A model generated the notes under the pieces. That model did no database searches. It saw only the letters and a list, made by a program, of their open reading frames with translations, and was not told the DNA's origin. A stretch of DNA of 64,000 nucleotides from Paramoeba atlantica (taxonomy: Eukaryota; Discosea). Numbering within the stretch: the stretch's first letter is position 1; every line of letters begins with the position of its first letter. Below are positions 32,048 through 42,139 of the stretch, piece after piece. The stretch spans positions 1 to 64,000 of the forward strand of contig CDRNVI010000147.1 of assembly GCA_977017575.1 (NCBI GenBank), given 5' to 3'. The translations under genes and the position numbers were made by a program.

Positions 32048-32440
32048 TGAATATGTAAAAAGGGAAACTGAAAAATACAGAAGAAGGCAGCACAGTCAGG
32101 ATTGCTCGTTCACTCAACCCAGAAGCTAATACCGGGGATCCAGTAACGTTTTCTCAGTACAAGACATCACGGGGTAGACTGACGAATGCCCCCATTTTTG
32201 TGAAGAAAAGCCGCTATATGTAATCGAAATTTGCTGTGTATAACTTTGCGCATTAATCTGGAACGCTTATTTTCAGGAGTGTTATGTCCTCTTGGTACAT
32301 TTATTTATCAACGCGTTAATAATATTCTGGAGCATTTATGTATATTTCATTGCTAAATATCCGTACTCATACGAAAACACTGAGTGGGGTACGAAAACAC
32401 TGAGTGGGGATAGTATACGGTGGTTTATTTGGCAAGCAGA
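32048..32440. repeat. Internal copy of the array's right flank
   Basis: Near-identical to 46537-46925 (AAAAAGGGAAACTG… to GGCAAGCAGA). It joins unit 4 through a 3-base overlap (AGA) shared by flank and unit. This marks an old array end that was duplicated into the interior. It contains a doubled ACGAAAACACTGAGTGGGG. No gene. Confidence 0.9.
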
Positions 32441-33138
32441 AGAAGGTATGCCAGGACTTAGATACTACCACCTACAAAGTACTCGAAGGAATTGAAGAAG
32501 GCACGGACAATTCTCCTCTCTCAGCTGATTCCGAACACATATACGTAGATGGGGCTGTCAGTTCAGAAGCAGGAAAACCAGCCGCGGGTTCGGGGATAGT
32601 TATTGTTAATTCAAATGGTGTAAGAACCAGACAACACTTTTTACCACCGGAATGCACTTCACCGGATCGGGCTGAACTTCGCTCCTTTCTTTTAGGCATT
32701 CAGGCAGCTTCGTCTTCTACGAGGAACACAGTTATACATACTGATTCTCATTATGTATGGGACTGGTATCATAATGTTAGGGTTCGTTTTTCAATCATTG
32801 GACACGGTGGCATGCCAAATGCTGACCTACTCACGCAGATACAAGGAGCAATTAAAGAGCGTTGTACAGATAGTAGTCTCTACGTTATTAAAGTGCGGGC
32901 ACACTGCGGGAATTCCTTCAATGAAAAAGCTGATGAAATAGCACGCAAAGCACAGAGAACAGCTGCACGTCGTTTTTCATGCGTCATTCACACGCAAAGG
33001 GAGGGAAACAAATCTAATCACGGTCAAAAAAGGGAGCATGATCTCCAAGAAAAATCTCCACACAAAGTGAATAATAATAATAATAATAACAAAAGACTAT
33101 ACACATGCAACTTTCAACGTACACTCTCCTTAGCGTGA
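32404..33138 (+). CDS. RNase H array unit 4 (alpha type, flank-fused N-terminus)
   Basis: The first ~13 codons come from the duplicated flank (no ATG; GTG start), replacing MVFGSRSW; the remainder, with all catalytic residues, is intact. It may be untranslated for want of a start codon and acceptor. Confidence 0.5.
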   Translation: MGIVYGGLFGKQKKVCQDLDTTTYKVLEGIEEGTDNSPLSADSEHIYVDGAVSSEAGKPAAGSGIVIVNSNGVRTRQHFLPPECTSPDRAELRSFLLGIQAASSSTRNTVIHTDSHYVWDWYHNVRVRFSIIGHGGMPNADLLTQIQGAIKERCTDSSLYVIKVRAHCGNSFNEKADEIARKAQRTAARRFSCVIHTQREGNKSNHGQKREHDLQEKSPHKVNNNNNNNKRLYTCNFQRTLSLA

Positions 33139-33163
33139 ATATCTTGAATCTCACAAATCCTAC

Positions 33164-33886
33164 ATGGTTTTCGGCTCTAGATCCTGGAAGAAGGTATGCC
33201 AGGACTTAGATACTACCACCTACAAAGTACTCGAAGGAATTGAAGAAGGCACGGACCATTCTCCTCTCTCAGCTGATTCCGAACACATATACGTAGATGG
33301 GGCTGTCAGTTCAGAAGCAGGAAAACCAGCCGCGGGTTCGGGGATAGTTATTGTTAATTCAAATGGTGTAAGAACCAGACAACACTTTTTACCACCGGAA
33401 TGCACTTCACCGGATCGGGCTGAACTTCGCTCCTTTCTTTTAGGCATTCAGGCAGCTTCGTCTTCTACGAGGAACACAGTTATACATACTGATTCTCATT
33501 ATGTATGGGACTGGTATCATAATGTTAGGGTTCGTTTTTCAATCATTGGACACGGTGGCATGCCAAATGCTGACCTACTCACGCAGATACAAGGAGCAAT
33601 TAAAGAGCGTTGTACAGATAGTAGTCTCTACGTTATTAAAGTGCGGGCACACTGCGGGAATTCCTTCAATGAAAAAGCTGATGAAATAGCACGCAAAGCA
33701 CAGAGAACAGCTGCACGTCGTTTTTCATGCGTCATTCACACGCAAAGGGAGGGAAACAAATCTAATCACGGTCAAAAAAGGGAGCATGATCTCCAAGAAA
33801 AATCTCCACACAAAGTGAATAATAATAATAATAATAACAAAAGACTATACACATGCAACTTTCAACGTACACTCTCCTTAGCGTGA
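33164..33886 (+). CDS. RNase H array unit 5 (beta type)
   Basis: Intact 240-aa RNase H ORF; His32, Phe75. First unit of the array proper with a complete upstream unit tail, including CTCTCCTTAG before its ATG. Confidence 0.7.
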   Translation: MVFGSRSWKKVCQDLDTTTYKVLEGIEEGTDHSPLSADSEHIYVDGAVSSEAGKPAAGSGIVIVNSNGVRTRQHFLPPECTSPDRAELRSFLLGIQAASSSTRNTVIHTDSHYVWDWYHNVRVRFSIIGHGGMPNADLLTQIQGAIKERCTDSSLYVIKVRAHCGNSFNEKADEIARKAQRTAARRFSCVIHTQREGNKSNHGQKREHDLQEKSPHKVNNNNNNNKRLYTCNFQRTLSLA

Positions 33887-33911
33887 ATATCTTGAATCTC
33901 ACAAATCCTAC

Positions 33912-34634
33912 ATGGTTTTCGGCTCTAGATCCTGGAAGAAGGTATGCCAGGACTTAGATACTACCACCTACAAAGTACTCGAAGGAATTGAAGAAGGCAC
34001 AGACAATTCTCCTCTCTCAGCTGATTCCGAACACATATACGTAGATGGGGCTGTCAGTTCAGAAGCAGGAAAACCAGCCGCGGGTTCGGGGATAGTTATT
34101 GTTAATTCAAATGGTGTAAGAACCAGACAACACTTTTTACCACCGGAATGCACTTCACCGGATCGGGCTGAACTTCGCTCCTTTCTTTTAGGCATTCAGG
34201 CAGCTTCGTCTTCTACGAGGAACACAGTTATACATACTGATTCTCATTATGTATGGGACTGGTATCATAATGTTAGGGTTCGTTTTTCAATCATTGGACA
34301 CGGTGGCATGCCAAATGCTGACCTACTCACGCAGATACAAGGAGCAATTAAAGAGCGTTGTACAGATAGTAGTCTCTACGTTATTAAAGTGCGGGCACAC
34401 TGCGGGAATTCCTTCAATGAAAAAGCTGATGAAATAGCACGCAAAGCACAGAGAACAGCTGCACGTCGTTTTTCATGCGTCATTCACACGCAAAGGGAGG
34501 GAAACAAATCTAATCACGGTCAAAAAAGGGAGCATGATCTCCAAGAAAAATCTCCACACAAAGTGAATAATAATAATAATAATAACAAAAGACTATACAC
34601 ATGCAACTTTCAACGTACACTCTCCTTAGCGTGA
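33912..34634 (+). CDS. RNase H array unit 6 (gamma type)
   Basis: Intact 240-aa RNase H ORF; ACA at codon 30, Asn32, Phe75. It completes the first alpha-beta-gamma trimer. Confidence 0.7.
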   Translation: MVFGSRSWKKVCQDLDTTTYKVLEGIEEGTDNSPLSADSEHIYVDGAVSSEAGKPAAGSGIVIVNSNGVRTRQHFLPPECTSPDRAELRSFLLGIQAASSSTRNTVIHTDSHYVWDWYHNVRVRFSIIGHGGMPNADLLTQIQGAIKERCTDSSLYVIKVRAHCGNSFNEKADEIARKAQRTAARRFSCVIHTQREGNKSNHGQKREHDLQEKSPHKVNNNNNNNKRLYTCNFQRTLSLA

Positions 34635-34659
34635 ATATCTTGAATCTCACAAATCCTAC

Positions 34660-35382
34660 ATGGTTTTCGGCTCTAGATCCTGGAAGAAGGTATGCCAGGA
34701 CTTAGATACTACCACCTACAAAGTACTCGAAGGAATTGAAGAAGGCACGGACAATTCTCCTCTCTCAGCTGATTCCGAACACATATACGTAGATGGGGCT
34801 GTCAGTTCAGAAGCAGGAAAACCAGCCGCGGGTTCGGGGATAGTTATTGTTAATTCAAATGGTGTAAGAACCAGACAACACTTTTTACCACCGGAATGCA
34901 CTTCACCGGATCGGGCTGAACTTCGCTCCTTTCTTTTAGGCATTCAGGCAGCTTCGTCTTCTACGAGGAACACAGTTATACATACTGATTCTCATTATGT
35001 ATGGGACTGGTATCATAATGTTAGGGTTCGTTTTTCAATCATTGGACACGGTGGCATGCCAAATGCTGACCTACTCACGCAGATACAAGGAGCAATTAAA
35101 GAGCGTTGTACAGATAGTAGTCTCTACGTTATTAAAGTGCGGGCACACTGCGGGAATTCCTTCAATGAAAAAGCTGATGAAATAGCACGCAAAGCACAGA
35201 GAACAGCTGCACGTCGTTTTTCATGCGTCATTCACACGCAAAGGGAGGGAAACAAATCTAATCACGGTCAAAAAAGGGAGCATGATCTCCAAGAAAAATC
35301 TCCACACAAAGTGAATAATAATAATAATAATAACAAAAGACTATACACATGCAACTTTCAACGTACACTCTCCTTAGCGTGA
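34660..35382 (+). CDS. RNase H array unit 7 (alpha type)
   Basis: Intact 240-aa RNase H ORF; ACG at codon 30, Asn32, Phe75. Starts the second trimer. Confidence 0.7.
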   Translation: MVFGSRSWKKVCQDLDTTTYKVLEGIEEGTDNSPLSADSEHIYVDGAVSSEAGKPAAGSGIVIVNSNGVRTRQHFLPPECTSPDRAELRSFLLGIQAASSSTRNTVIHTDSHYVWDWYHNVRVRFSIIGHGGMPNADLLTQIQGAIKERCTDSSLYVIKVRAHCGNSFNEKADEIARKAQRTAARRFSCVIHTQREGNKSNHGQKREHDLQEKSPHKVNNNNNNNKRLYTCNFQRTLSLA

Positions 35383-35407
35383 ATATCTTGAATCTCACAA
35401 ATCCTAC

Positions 35408-36130
35408 ATGGTTTTCGGCTCTAGATCCTGGAAGAAGGTATGCCAGGACTTAGATACTACCACCTACAAAGTACTCGAAGGAATTGAAGAAGGCACGGAC
35501 CATTCTCCTCTCTCAGCTGATTCCGAACACATATACGTAGATGGGGCTGTCAGTTCAGAAGCAGGAAAACCAGCCGCGGGTTCGGGGATAGTTATTGTTA
35601 ATTCAAATGGTGTAAGAACCAGACAACACTTTTTACCACCGGAATGCACTTCACCGGATCGGGCTGAACTTCGCTCCTTTCTTTTAGGCATTCAGGCAGC
35701 TTCGTCTTCTACGAGGAACACAGTTATACATACTGATTCTCATTATGTATGGGACTGGTATCATAATGTTAGGGTTCGTTTTTCAATCATTGGACACGGT
35801 GGCATGCCAAATGCTGACCTACTCACGCAGATACAAGGAGCAATTAAAGAGCGTTGTACAGATAGTAGTCTCTACGTTATTAAAGTGCGGGCACACTGCG
35901 GGAATTCCTTCAATGAAAAAGCTGATGAAATAGCACGCAAAGCACAGAGAACAGCTGCACGTCGTTTTTCATGCGTCATTCACACGCAAAGGGAGGGAAA
36001 CAAATCTAATCACGGTCAAAAAAGGGAGCATGATCTCCAAGAAAAATCTCCACACAAAGTGAATAATAATAATAATAATAACAAAAGACTATACACATGC
36101 AACTTTCAACGTACACTCTCCTTAGCGTGA
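35408..36130 (+). CDS. RNase H array unit 8 (beta type)
   Basis: Intact 240-aa RNase H ORF; His32, Phe75. Confidence 0.7.
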   Translation: MVFGSRSWKKVCQDLDTTTYKVLEGIEEGTDHSPLSADSEHIYVDGAVSSEAGKPAAGSGIVIVNSNGVRTRQHFLPPECTSPDRAELRSFLLGIQAASSSTRNTVIHTDSHYVWDWYHNVRVRFSIIGHGGMPNADLLTQIQGAIKERCTDSSLYVIKVRAHCGNSFNEKADEIARKAQRTAARRFSCVIHTQREGNKSNHGQKREHDLQEKSPHKVNNNNNNNKRLYTCNFQRTLSLA

Positions 36131-36155
36131 ATATCTTGAATCTCACAAATCCTAC

Positions 36156-36878
36156 ATGGTTTTCGGCTCTAGATCCTGGAAGAAGGTATGCCAGGACTTA
36201 GATACTACCACCTACAAAGTACTCGAAGGAATTGAAGAAGGCACAGACAATTCTCCTCTCTCAGCTGATTCCGAACACATATACGTAGATGGGGCTGTCA
36301 GTTCAGAAGCAGGAAAACCAGCCGCGGGTTCGGGGATAGTTATTGTTAATTCAAATGGTGTAAGAACCAGACAACACTTTTTACCACCGGAATGCACTTC
36401 ACCGGATCGGGCTGAACTTCGCTCCTTTCTTTTAGGCATTCAGGCAGCTTCGTCTTCTACGAGGAACACAGTTATACATACTGATTCTCATTATGTATGG
36501 GACTGGTATCATAATGTTAGGGTTCGTTTTTCAATCATTGGACACGGTGGCATGCCAAATGCTGACCTACTCACGCAGATACAAGGAGCAATTAAAGAGC
36601 GTTGTACAGATAGTAGTCTCTACGTTATTAAAGTGCGGGCACACTGCGGGAATTCCTTCAATGAAAAAGCTGATGAAATAGCACGCAAAGCACAGAGAAC
36701 AGCTGCACGTCGTTTTTCATGCGTCATTCACACGCAAAGGGAGGGAAACAAATCTAATCACGGTCAAAAAAGGGAGCATGATCTCCAAGAAAAATCTCCA
36801 CACAAAGTGAATAATAATAATAATAATAACAAAAGACTATACACATGCAACTTTCAACGTACACTCTCCTTAGCGTGA
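36156..36878 (+). CDS. RNase H array unit 9 (gamma type)
   Basis: Intact 240-aa RNase H ORF; ACA codon 30, Asn32, Phe75. Ends the second trimer. Confidence 0.7.
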   Translation: MVFGSRSWKKVCQDLDTTTYKVLEGIEEGTDNSPLSADSEHIYVDGAVSSEAGKPAAGSGIVIVNSNGVRTRQHFLPPECTSPDRAELRSFLLGIQAASSSTRNTVIHTDSHYVWDWYHNVRVRFSIIGHGGMPNADLLTQIQGAIKERCTDSSLYVIKVRAHCGNSFNEKADEIARKAQRTAARRFSCVIHTQREGNKSNHGQKREHDLQEKSPHKVNNNNNNNKRLYTCNFQRTLSLA

Positions 36879-36903
36879 ATATCTTGAATCTCACAAATCC
36901 TAC

Positions 36904-37626
36904 ATGGTTTTCGGCTCTAGATCCTGGAAGAAGGTATGCCAGGACTTAGATACTACCACCTACAAAGTACTCGAAGGAATTGAAGAAGGCACGGACAATT
37001 CTCCTCTCTCAGCTGATTCCGAACACATATACGTAGATGGGGCTGTCAGTTCAGAAGCAGGAAAACCAGCCGCGGGTTCGGGGATAGTTATTGTTAATTC
37101 AAATGGTGTAAGAACCAGACAACACTTTTTACCACCGGAATGCACTTCACCGGATCGGGCTGAACTTCGCTCCTTTCTTTTAGGCATTCAGGCAGCTTCG
37201 TCTTCTACGAGGAACACAGTTATACATACTGATTCTCATTATGTATGGGACTGGTATCATAATGTTAGGGTTCGTTTTTCAATCATTGGACACGGTGGCA
37301 TGCCAAATGCTGACCTACTCACGCAGATACAAGGAGCAATTAAAGAGCGTTGTACAGATAGTAGTCTCTACGTTATTAAAGTGCGGGCACACTGCGGGAA
37401 TTCCTTCAATGAAAAAGCTGATGAAATAGCACGCAAAGCACAGAGAACAGCTGCACGTCGTTTTTCATGCGTCATTCACACGCAAAGGGAGGGAAACAAA
37501 TCTAATCACGGTCAAAAAAGGGAGCATGATCTCCAAGAAAAATCTCCACACAAAGTGAATAATAATAATAATAATAACAAAAGACTATACACATGCAACT
37601 TTCAACGTACACTCTCCTTAGCGTGA
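36904..37626 (+). CDS. RNase H array unit 10 (alpha type)
   Basis: Intact 240-aa RNase H ORF; ACG codon 30, Asn32, Phe75. Starts the third trimer. Confidence 0.7.
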   Translation: MVFGSRSWKKVCQDLDTTTYKVLEGIEEGTDNSPLSADSEHIYVDGAVSSEAGKPAAGSGIVIVNSNGVRTRQHFLPPECTSPDRAELRSFLLGIQAASSSTRNTVIHTDSHYVWDWYHNVRVRFSIIGHGGMPNADLLTQIQGAIKERCTDSSLYVIKVRAHCGNSFNEKADEIARKAQRTAARRFSCVIHTQREGNKSNHGQKREHDLQEKSPHKVNNNNNNNKRLYTCNFQRTLSLA

Positions 37627-37651
37627 ATATCTTGAATCTCACAAATCCTAC

Positions 37652-38374
37652 ATGGTTTTCGGCTCTAGATCCTGGAAGAAGGTATGCCAGGACTTAGATA
37701 CTACCACCTACAAAGTACTCGAAGGAATTGAAGAAGGCACGGACCATTCTCCTCTCTCAGCTGATTCCGAACACATATACGTAGATGGGGCTGTCAGTTC
37801 AGAAGCAGGAAAACCAGCCGCGGGTTCGGGGATAGTTATTGTTAATTCAAATGGTGTAAGAACCAGACAACACTTTTTACCACCGGAATGCACTTCACCG
37901 GATCGGGCTGAACTTCGCTCCTTTCTTTTAGGCATTCAGGCAGCTTCGTCTTCTACGAGGAACACAGTTATACATACTGATTCTCATTATGTATGGGACT
38001 GGTATCATAATGTTAGGGTTCGTTTTTCAATCATTGGACACGGTGGCATGCCAAATGCTGACCTACTCACACAGATACAAGGAGCAATTAAAGAGCGTTG
38101 TACAGATAGTAGTCTCTACGTTATTAAAGTGCGGGCACACTGCGGGAATTCCTTCAATGAAAAAGCTGATGAAATAGCACGCAAAGCACAGAGAACAGCT
38201 GCACGTCGTTTTTCATGCGTCATTCACACGCAAAGGGAGGGAAACAAATCTAATCACGGTCAAAAAAGGGAGCATGATCTCCAAGAAAAATCTCCACACA
38301 AAGTGAATAATAATAATAATAATAACAAAAGACTATACACATGCAACTTTCAACGTACACTCTCCTTAGCGTGA
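37652..38374 (+). CDS. RNase H array unit 11 (beta type)
   Basis: Intact 240-aa RNase H ORF; His32, Phe75. It has a private synonymous change (ACA for ACG at codon 140, about 38071), the only unit-specific mark in the middle of the array that I noticed. Confidence 0.7.
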   Translation: MVFGSRSWKKVCQDLDTTTYKVLEGIEEGTDHSPLSADSEHIYVDGAVSSEAGKPAAGSGIVIVNSNGVRTRQHFLPPECTSPDRAELRSFLLGIQAASSSTRNTVIHTDSHYVWDWYHNVRVRFSIIGHGGMPNADLLTQIQGAIKERCTDSSLYVIKVRAHCGNSFNEKADEIARKAQRTAARRFSCVIHTQREGNKSNHGQKREHDLQEKSPHKVNNNNNNNKRLYTCNFQRTLSLA

Positions 38375-38399
38375 ATATCTTGAATCTCACAAATCCTAC

Positions 38400-39122
38400 A
38401 TGGTTTTCGGCTCTAGATCCTGGAAGAAGGTATGCCAGGACTTAGATACTACCACCTACAAAGTACTCGAAGGAATTGAAGAAGGCACAGACAATTCTCC
38501 TCTCTCAGCTGATTCCGAACACATATACGTAGATGGGGCTGTCAGTTCAGAAGCAGGAAAACCAGCCGCGGGTTCGGGGATAGTTATTGTTAATTCAAAT
38601 GGTGTAAGAACCAGACAACACTTTTTACCACCGGAATGCACTTCACCGGATCGGGCTGAACTTCGCTCCTTTCTTTTAGGCATTCAGGCAGCTTCGTCTT
38701 CTACGAGGAACACAGTTATACATACTGATTCTCATTATGTATGGGACTGGTATCATAATGTTAGGGTTCGTTTTTCAATCATTGGACACGGTGGCATGCC
38801 AAATGCTGACCTACTCACGCAGATACAAGGAGCAATTAAAGAGCGTTGTACAGATAGTAGTCTCTACGTTATTAAAGTGCGGGCACACTGCGGGAATTCC
38901 TTCAATGAAAAAGCTGATGAAATAGCACGCAAAGCACAGAGAACAGCTGCACGTCGTTTTTCATGCGTCATTCACACGCAAAGGGAGGGAAACAAATCTA
39001 ATCACGGTCAAAAAAGGGAGCATGATCTCCAAGAAAAATCTCCACACAAAGTGAATAATAATAATAATAATAACAAAAGACTATACACATGCAACTTTCA
39101 ACGTACACTCTCCTTAGCGTGA
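38400..39122 (+). CDS. RNase H array unit 12 (gamma type)
   Basis: Intact 240-aa RNase H ORF; ACA codon 30, Asn32, Phe75. Ends the third trimer. Confidence 0.7.
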   Translation: MVFGSRSWKKVCQDLDTTTYKVLEGIEEGTDNSPLSADSEHIYVDGAVSSEAGKPAAGSGIVIVNSNGVRTRQHFLPPECTSPDRAELRSFLLGIQAASSSTRNTVIHTDSHYVWDWYHNVRVRFSIIGHGGMPNADLLTQIQGAIKERCTDSSLYVIKVRAHCGNSFNEKADEIARKAQRTAARRFSCVIHTQREGNKSNHGQKREHDLQEKSPHKVNNNNNNNKRLYTCNFQRTLSLA

Positions 39123-39147
39123 ATATCTTGAATCTCACAAATCCTAC

Positions 39148-39870
39148 ATGGTTTTCGGCTCTAGATCCTGGAAGAAGGTATGCCAGGACTTAGATACTAC
39201 CACCTACAAAGTACTCGAAGGAATTGAAGAAGGCACGGACAATTCTCCTCTCTCAGCTGATTCCGAACACATATACGTAGATGGGGCTGTCAGTTCAGAA
39301 GCAGGAAAACCAGCCGCGGGTTCGGGGATAGTTATTGTTAATTCAAATGGTGTAAGAACCAGACAACACTTTTTACCACCGGAATGCACTTCACCGGATC
39401 GGGCTGAACTTCGCTCCTTTCTTTTAGGCATTCAGGCAGCTTCGTCTTCTACGAGGAACACAGTTATACATACTGATTCTCATTATGTATGGGACTGGTA
39501 TCATAATGTTAGGGTTCGTTTTTCAATCATTGGACACGGTGGCATGCCAAATGCTGACCTACTCACGCAGATACAAGGAGCAATTAAAGAGCGTTGTACA
39601 GATAGTAGTCTCTACGTTATTAAAGTGCGGGCACACTGCGGGAATTCCTTCAATGAAAAAGCTGATGAAATAGCACGCAAAGCACAGAGAACAGCTGCAC
39701 GTCGTTTTTCATGCGTCATTCACACGCAAAGGGAGGGAAACAAATCTAATCACGGTCAAAAAAGGGAGCATGATCTCCAAGAAAAATCTCCACACAAAGT
39801 GAATAATAATAATAATAATAACAAAAGACTATACACATGCAACTTTCAACGTACACTCTCCTTAGCGTGA
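39148..39870 (+). CDS. RNase H array unit 13 (alpha type)
   Basis: Intact 240-aa RNase H ORF; ACG codon 30, Asn32, Phe75. First half of a lone alpha-beta dimer. Confidence 0.7.
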   Translation: MVFGSRSWKKVCQDLDTTTYKVLEGIEEGTDNSPLSADSEHIYVDGAVSSEAGKPAAGSGIVIVNSNGVRTRQHFLPPECTSPDRAELRSFLLGIQAASSSTRNTVIHTDSHYVWDWYHNVRVRFSIIGHGGMPNADLLTQIQGAIKERCTDSSLYVIKVRAHCGNSFNEKADEIARKAQRTAARRFSCVIHTQREGNKSNHGQKREHDLQEKSPHKVNNNNNNNKRLYTCNFQRTLSLA

Positions 39871-39895
39871 ATATCTTGAATCTCACAAATCCTAC

Positions 39896-40618
39896 ATGGT
39901 TTTCGGCTCTAGATCCTGGAAGAAGGTATGCCAGGACTTAGATACTACCACCTACAAAGTACTCGAAGGAATTGAAGAAGGCACGGACCATTCTCCTCTC
40001 TCAGCTGATTCCGAACACATATACGTAGATGGGGCTGTCAGTTCAGAAGCAGGAAAACCAGCCGCGGGTTCGGGGATAGTTATTGTTAATTCAAATGGTG
40101 TAAGAACCAGACAACACTTTTTACCACCGGAATGCACTTCACCGGATCGGGCTGAACTTCGCTCCTTTCTTTTAGGCATTCAGGCAGCTTCGTCTTCTAC
40201 GAGGAACACAGTTATACATACTGATTCTCATTATGTATGGGACTGGTATCATAATGTTAGGGTTCGTTTTTCAATCATTGGACACGGTGGCATGCCAAAT
40301 GCTGACCTACTCACGCAGATACAAGGAGCAATTAAAGAGCGTTGTACAGATAGTAGTCTCTACGTTATTAAAGTGCGGGCACACTGCGGGAATTCCTTCA
40401 ATGAAAAAGCTGATGAAATAGCACGCAAAGCACAGAGAACAGCTGCACGTCGTTTTTCATGCGTCATTCACACGCAAAGGGAGGGAAACAAATCTAATCA
40501 CGGTCAAAAAAGGGAGCATGATCTCCAAGAAAAATCTCCACACAAAGTGAATAATAATAATAATAATAACAAAAGACTATACACATGCAACTTTCAACGT
40601 ACACTCTCCTTAGCGTGA
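39896..40618 (+). CDS. RNase H array unit 14 (beta type)
   Basis: Intact 240-aa RNase H ORF; His32, Phe75. The expected gamma unit after it is missing, which points to loss of one unit by unequal exchange. Confidence 0.7.
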   Translation: MVFGSRSWKKVCQDLDTTTYKVLEGIEEGTDHSPLSADSEHIYVDGAVSSEAGKPAAGSGIVIVNSNGVRTRQHFLPPECTSPDRAELRSFLLGIQAASSSTRNTVIHTDSHYVWDWYHNVRVRFSIIGHGGMPNADLLTQIQGAIKERCTDSSLYVIKVRAHCGNSFNEKADEIARKAQRTAARRFSCVIHTQREGNKSNHGQKREHDLQEKSPHKVNNNNNNNKRLYTCNFQRTLSLA

Positions 40619-40643
40619 ATATCTTGAATCTCACAAATCCTAC

Positions 40644-41366
40644 ATGGTTTTCGGCTCTAGATCCTGGAAGAAGGTATGCCAGGACTTAGATACTACCACC
40701 TACAAAGTACTCGAAGGAATTGAAGAAGGCACGGACAATTCTCCTCTCTCAGCTGATTCCGAACACATATACGTAGATGGGGCTGTCAGTTCAGAAGCAG
40801 GAAAACCAGCCGCGGGTTCGGGGATAGTTATTGTTAATTCAAATGGTGTAAGAACCAGACAACACTTTTTACCACCGGAATGCACTTCACCGGATCGGGC
40901 TGAACTTCGCTCCTTTCTTTTAGGCATTCAGGCAGCTTCGTCTTCTACGAGGAACACAGTTATACATACTGATTCTCATTATGTATGGGACTGGTATCAT
41001 AATGTTAGGGTTCGTTTTTCAATCATTGGACACGGTGGCATGCCAAATGCTGACCTACTCACGCAGATACAAGGAGCAATTAAAGAGCGTTGTACAGATA
41101 GTAGTCTCTACGTTATTAAAGTGCGGGCACACTGCGGGAATTCCTTCAATGAAAAAGCTGATGAAATAGCACGCAAAGCACAGAGAACAGCTGCACGTCG
41201 TTTTTCATGCGTCATTCACACGCAAAGGGAGGGAAACAAATCTAATCACGGTCAAAAAAGGGAGCATGATCTCCAAGAAAAATCTCCACACAAAGTGAAT
41301 AATAATAATAATAATAACAAAAGACTATACACATGCAACTTTCAACGTACACTCTCCTTAGCGTGA
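40644..41366 (+). CDS. RNase H array unit 15 (alpha type)
   Basis: Intact 240-aa RNase H ORF; ACG codon 30, Asn32, Phe75. Starts the first alpha-beta-gamma-delta tetramer. Confidence 0.7.
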   Translation: MVFGSRSWKKVCQDLDTTTYKVLEGIEEGTDNSPLSADSEHIYVDGAVSSEAGKPAAGSGIVIVNSNGVRTRQHFLPPECTSPDRAELRSFLLGIQAASSSTRNTVIHTDSHYVWDWYHNVRVRFSIIGHGGMPNADLLTQIQGAIKERCTDSSLYVIKVRAHCGNSFNEKADEIARKAQRTAARRFSCVIHTQREGNKSNHGQKREHDLQEKSPHKVNNNNNNNKRLYTCNFQRTLSLA

Positions 41367-41391
41367 ATATCTTGAATCTCACAAATCCTAC

Positions 41392-42114
41392 ATGGTTTTC
41401 GGCTCTAGATCCTGGAAGAAGGTATGCCAGGACTTAGATACTACCACCTACAAAGTACTCGAAGGAATTGAAGAAGGCACGGACCATTCTCCTCTCTCAG
41501 CTGATTCCGAACACATATACGTAGATGGGGCTGTCAGTTCAGAAGCAGGAAAACCAGCCGCGGGTTCGGGGATAGTTATTGTTAATTCAAATGGTGTAAG
41601 AACCAGACAACACTTTTTACCACCGGAATGCACTTCACCGGATCGGGCTGAACTTCGCTCCTTTCTTTTAGGCATTCAGGCAGCTTCGTCTTCTACGAGG
41701 AACACAGTTATACATACTGATTCTCATTATGTATGGGACTGGTATCATAATGTTAGGGTTCGTTTTTCAATCATTGGACACGGTGGCATGCCAAATGCTG
41801 ACCTACTCACGCAGATACAAGGAGCAATTAAAGAGCGTTGTACAGATAGTAGTCTCTACGTTATTAAAGTGCGGGCACACTGCGGGAATTCCTTCAATGA
41901 AAAAGCTGATGAAATAGCACGCAAAGCACAGAGAACAGCTGCACGTCGTTTTTCATGCGTCATTCACACGCAAAGGGAGGGAAACAAATCTAATCACGGT
42001 CAAAAAAGGGAGCATGATCTCCAAGAAAAATCTCCACACAAAGTGAATAATAATAATAATAATAACAAAAGACTATACACATGCAACTTTCAACGTACAC
42101 TCTCCTTAGCGTGA
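41392..42114 (+). CDS. RNase H array unit 16 (beta type)
   Basis: Intact 240-aa RNase H ORF; His32, Phe75. Confidence 0.7.
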   Translation: MVFGSRSWKKVCQDLDTTTYKVLEGIEEGTDHSPLSADSEHIYVDGAVSSEAGKPAAGSGIVIVNSNGVRTRQHFLPPECTSPDRAELRSFLLGIQAASSSTRNTVIHTDSHYVWDWYHNVRVRFSIIGHGGMPNADLLTQIQGAIKERCTDSSLYVIKVRAHCGNSFNEKADEIARKAQRTAARRFSCVIHTQREGNKSNHGQKREHDLQEKSPHKVNNNNNNNKRLYTCNFQRTLSLA

Positions 42115-42139
42115 ATATCTTGAATCTCACAAATCCTAC

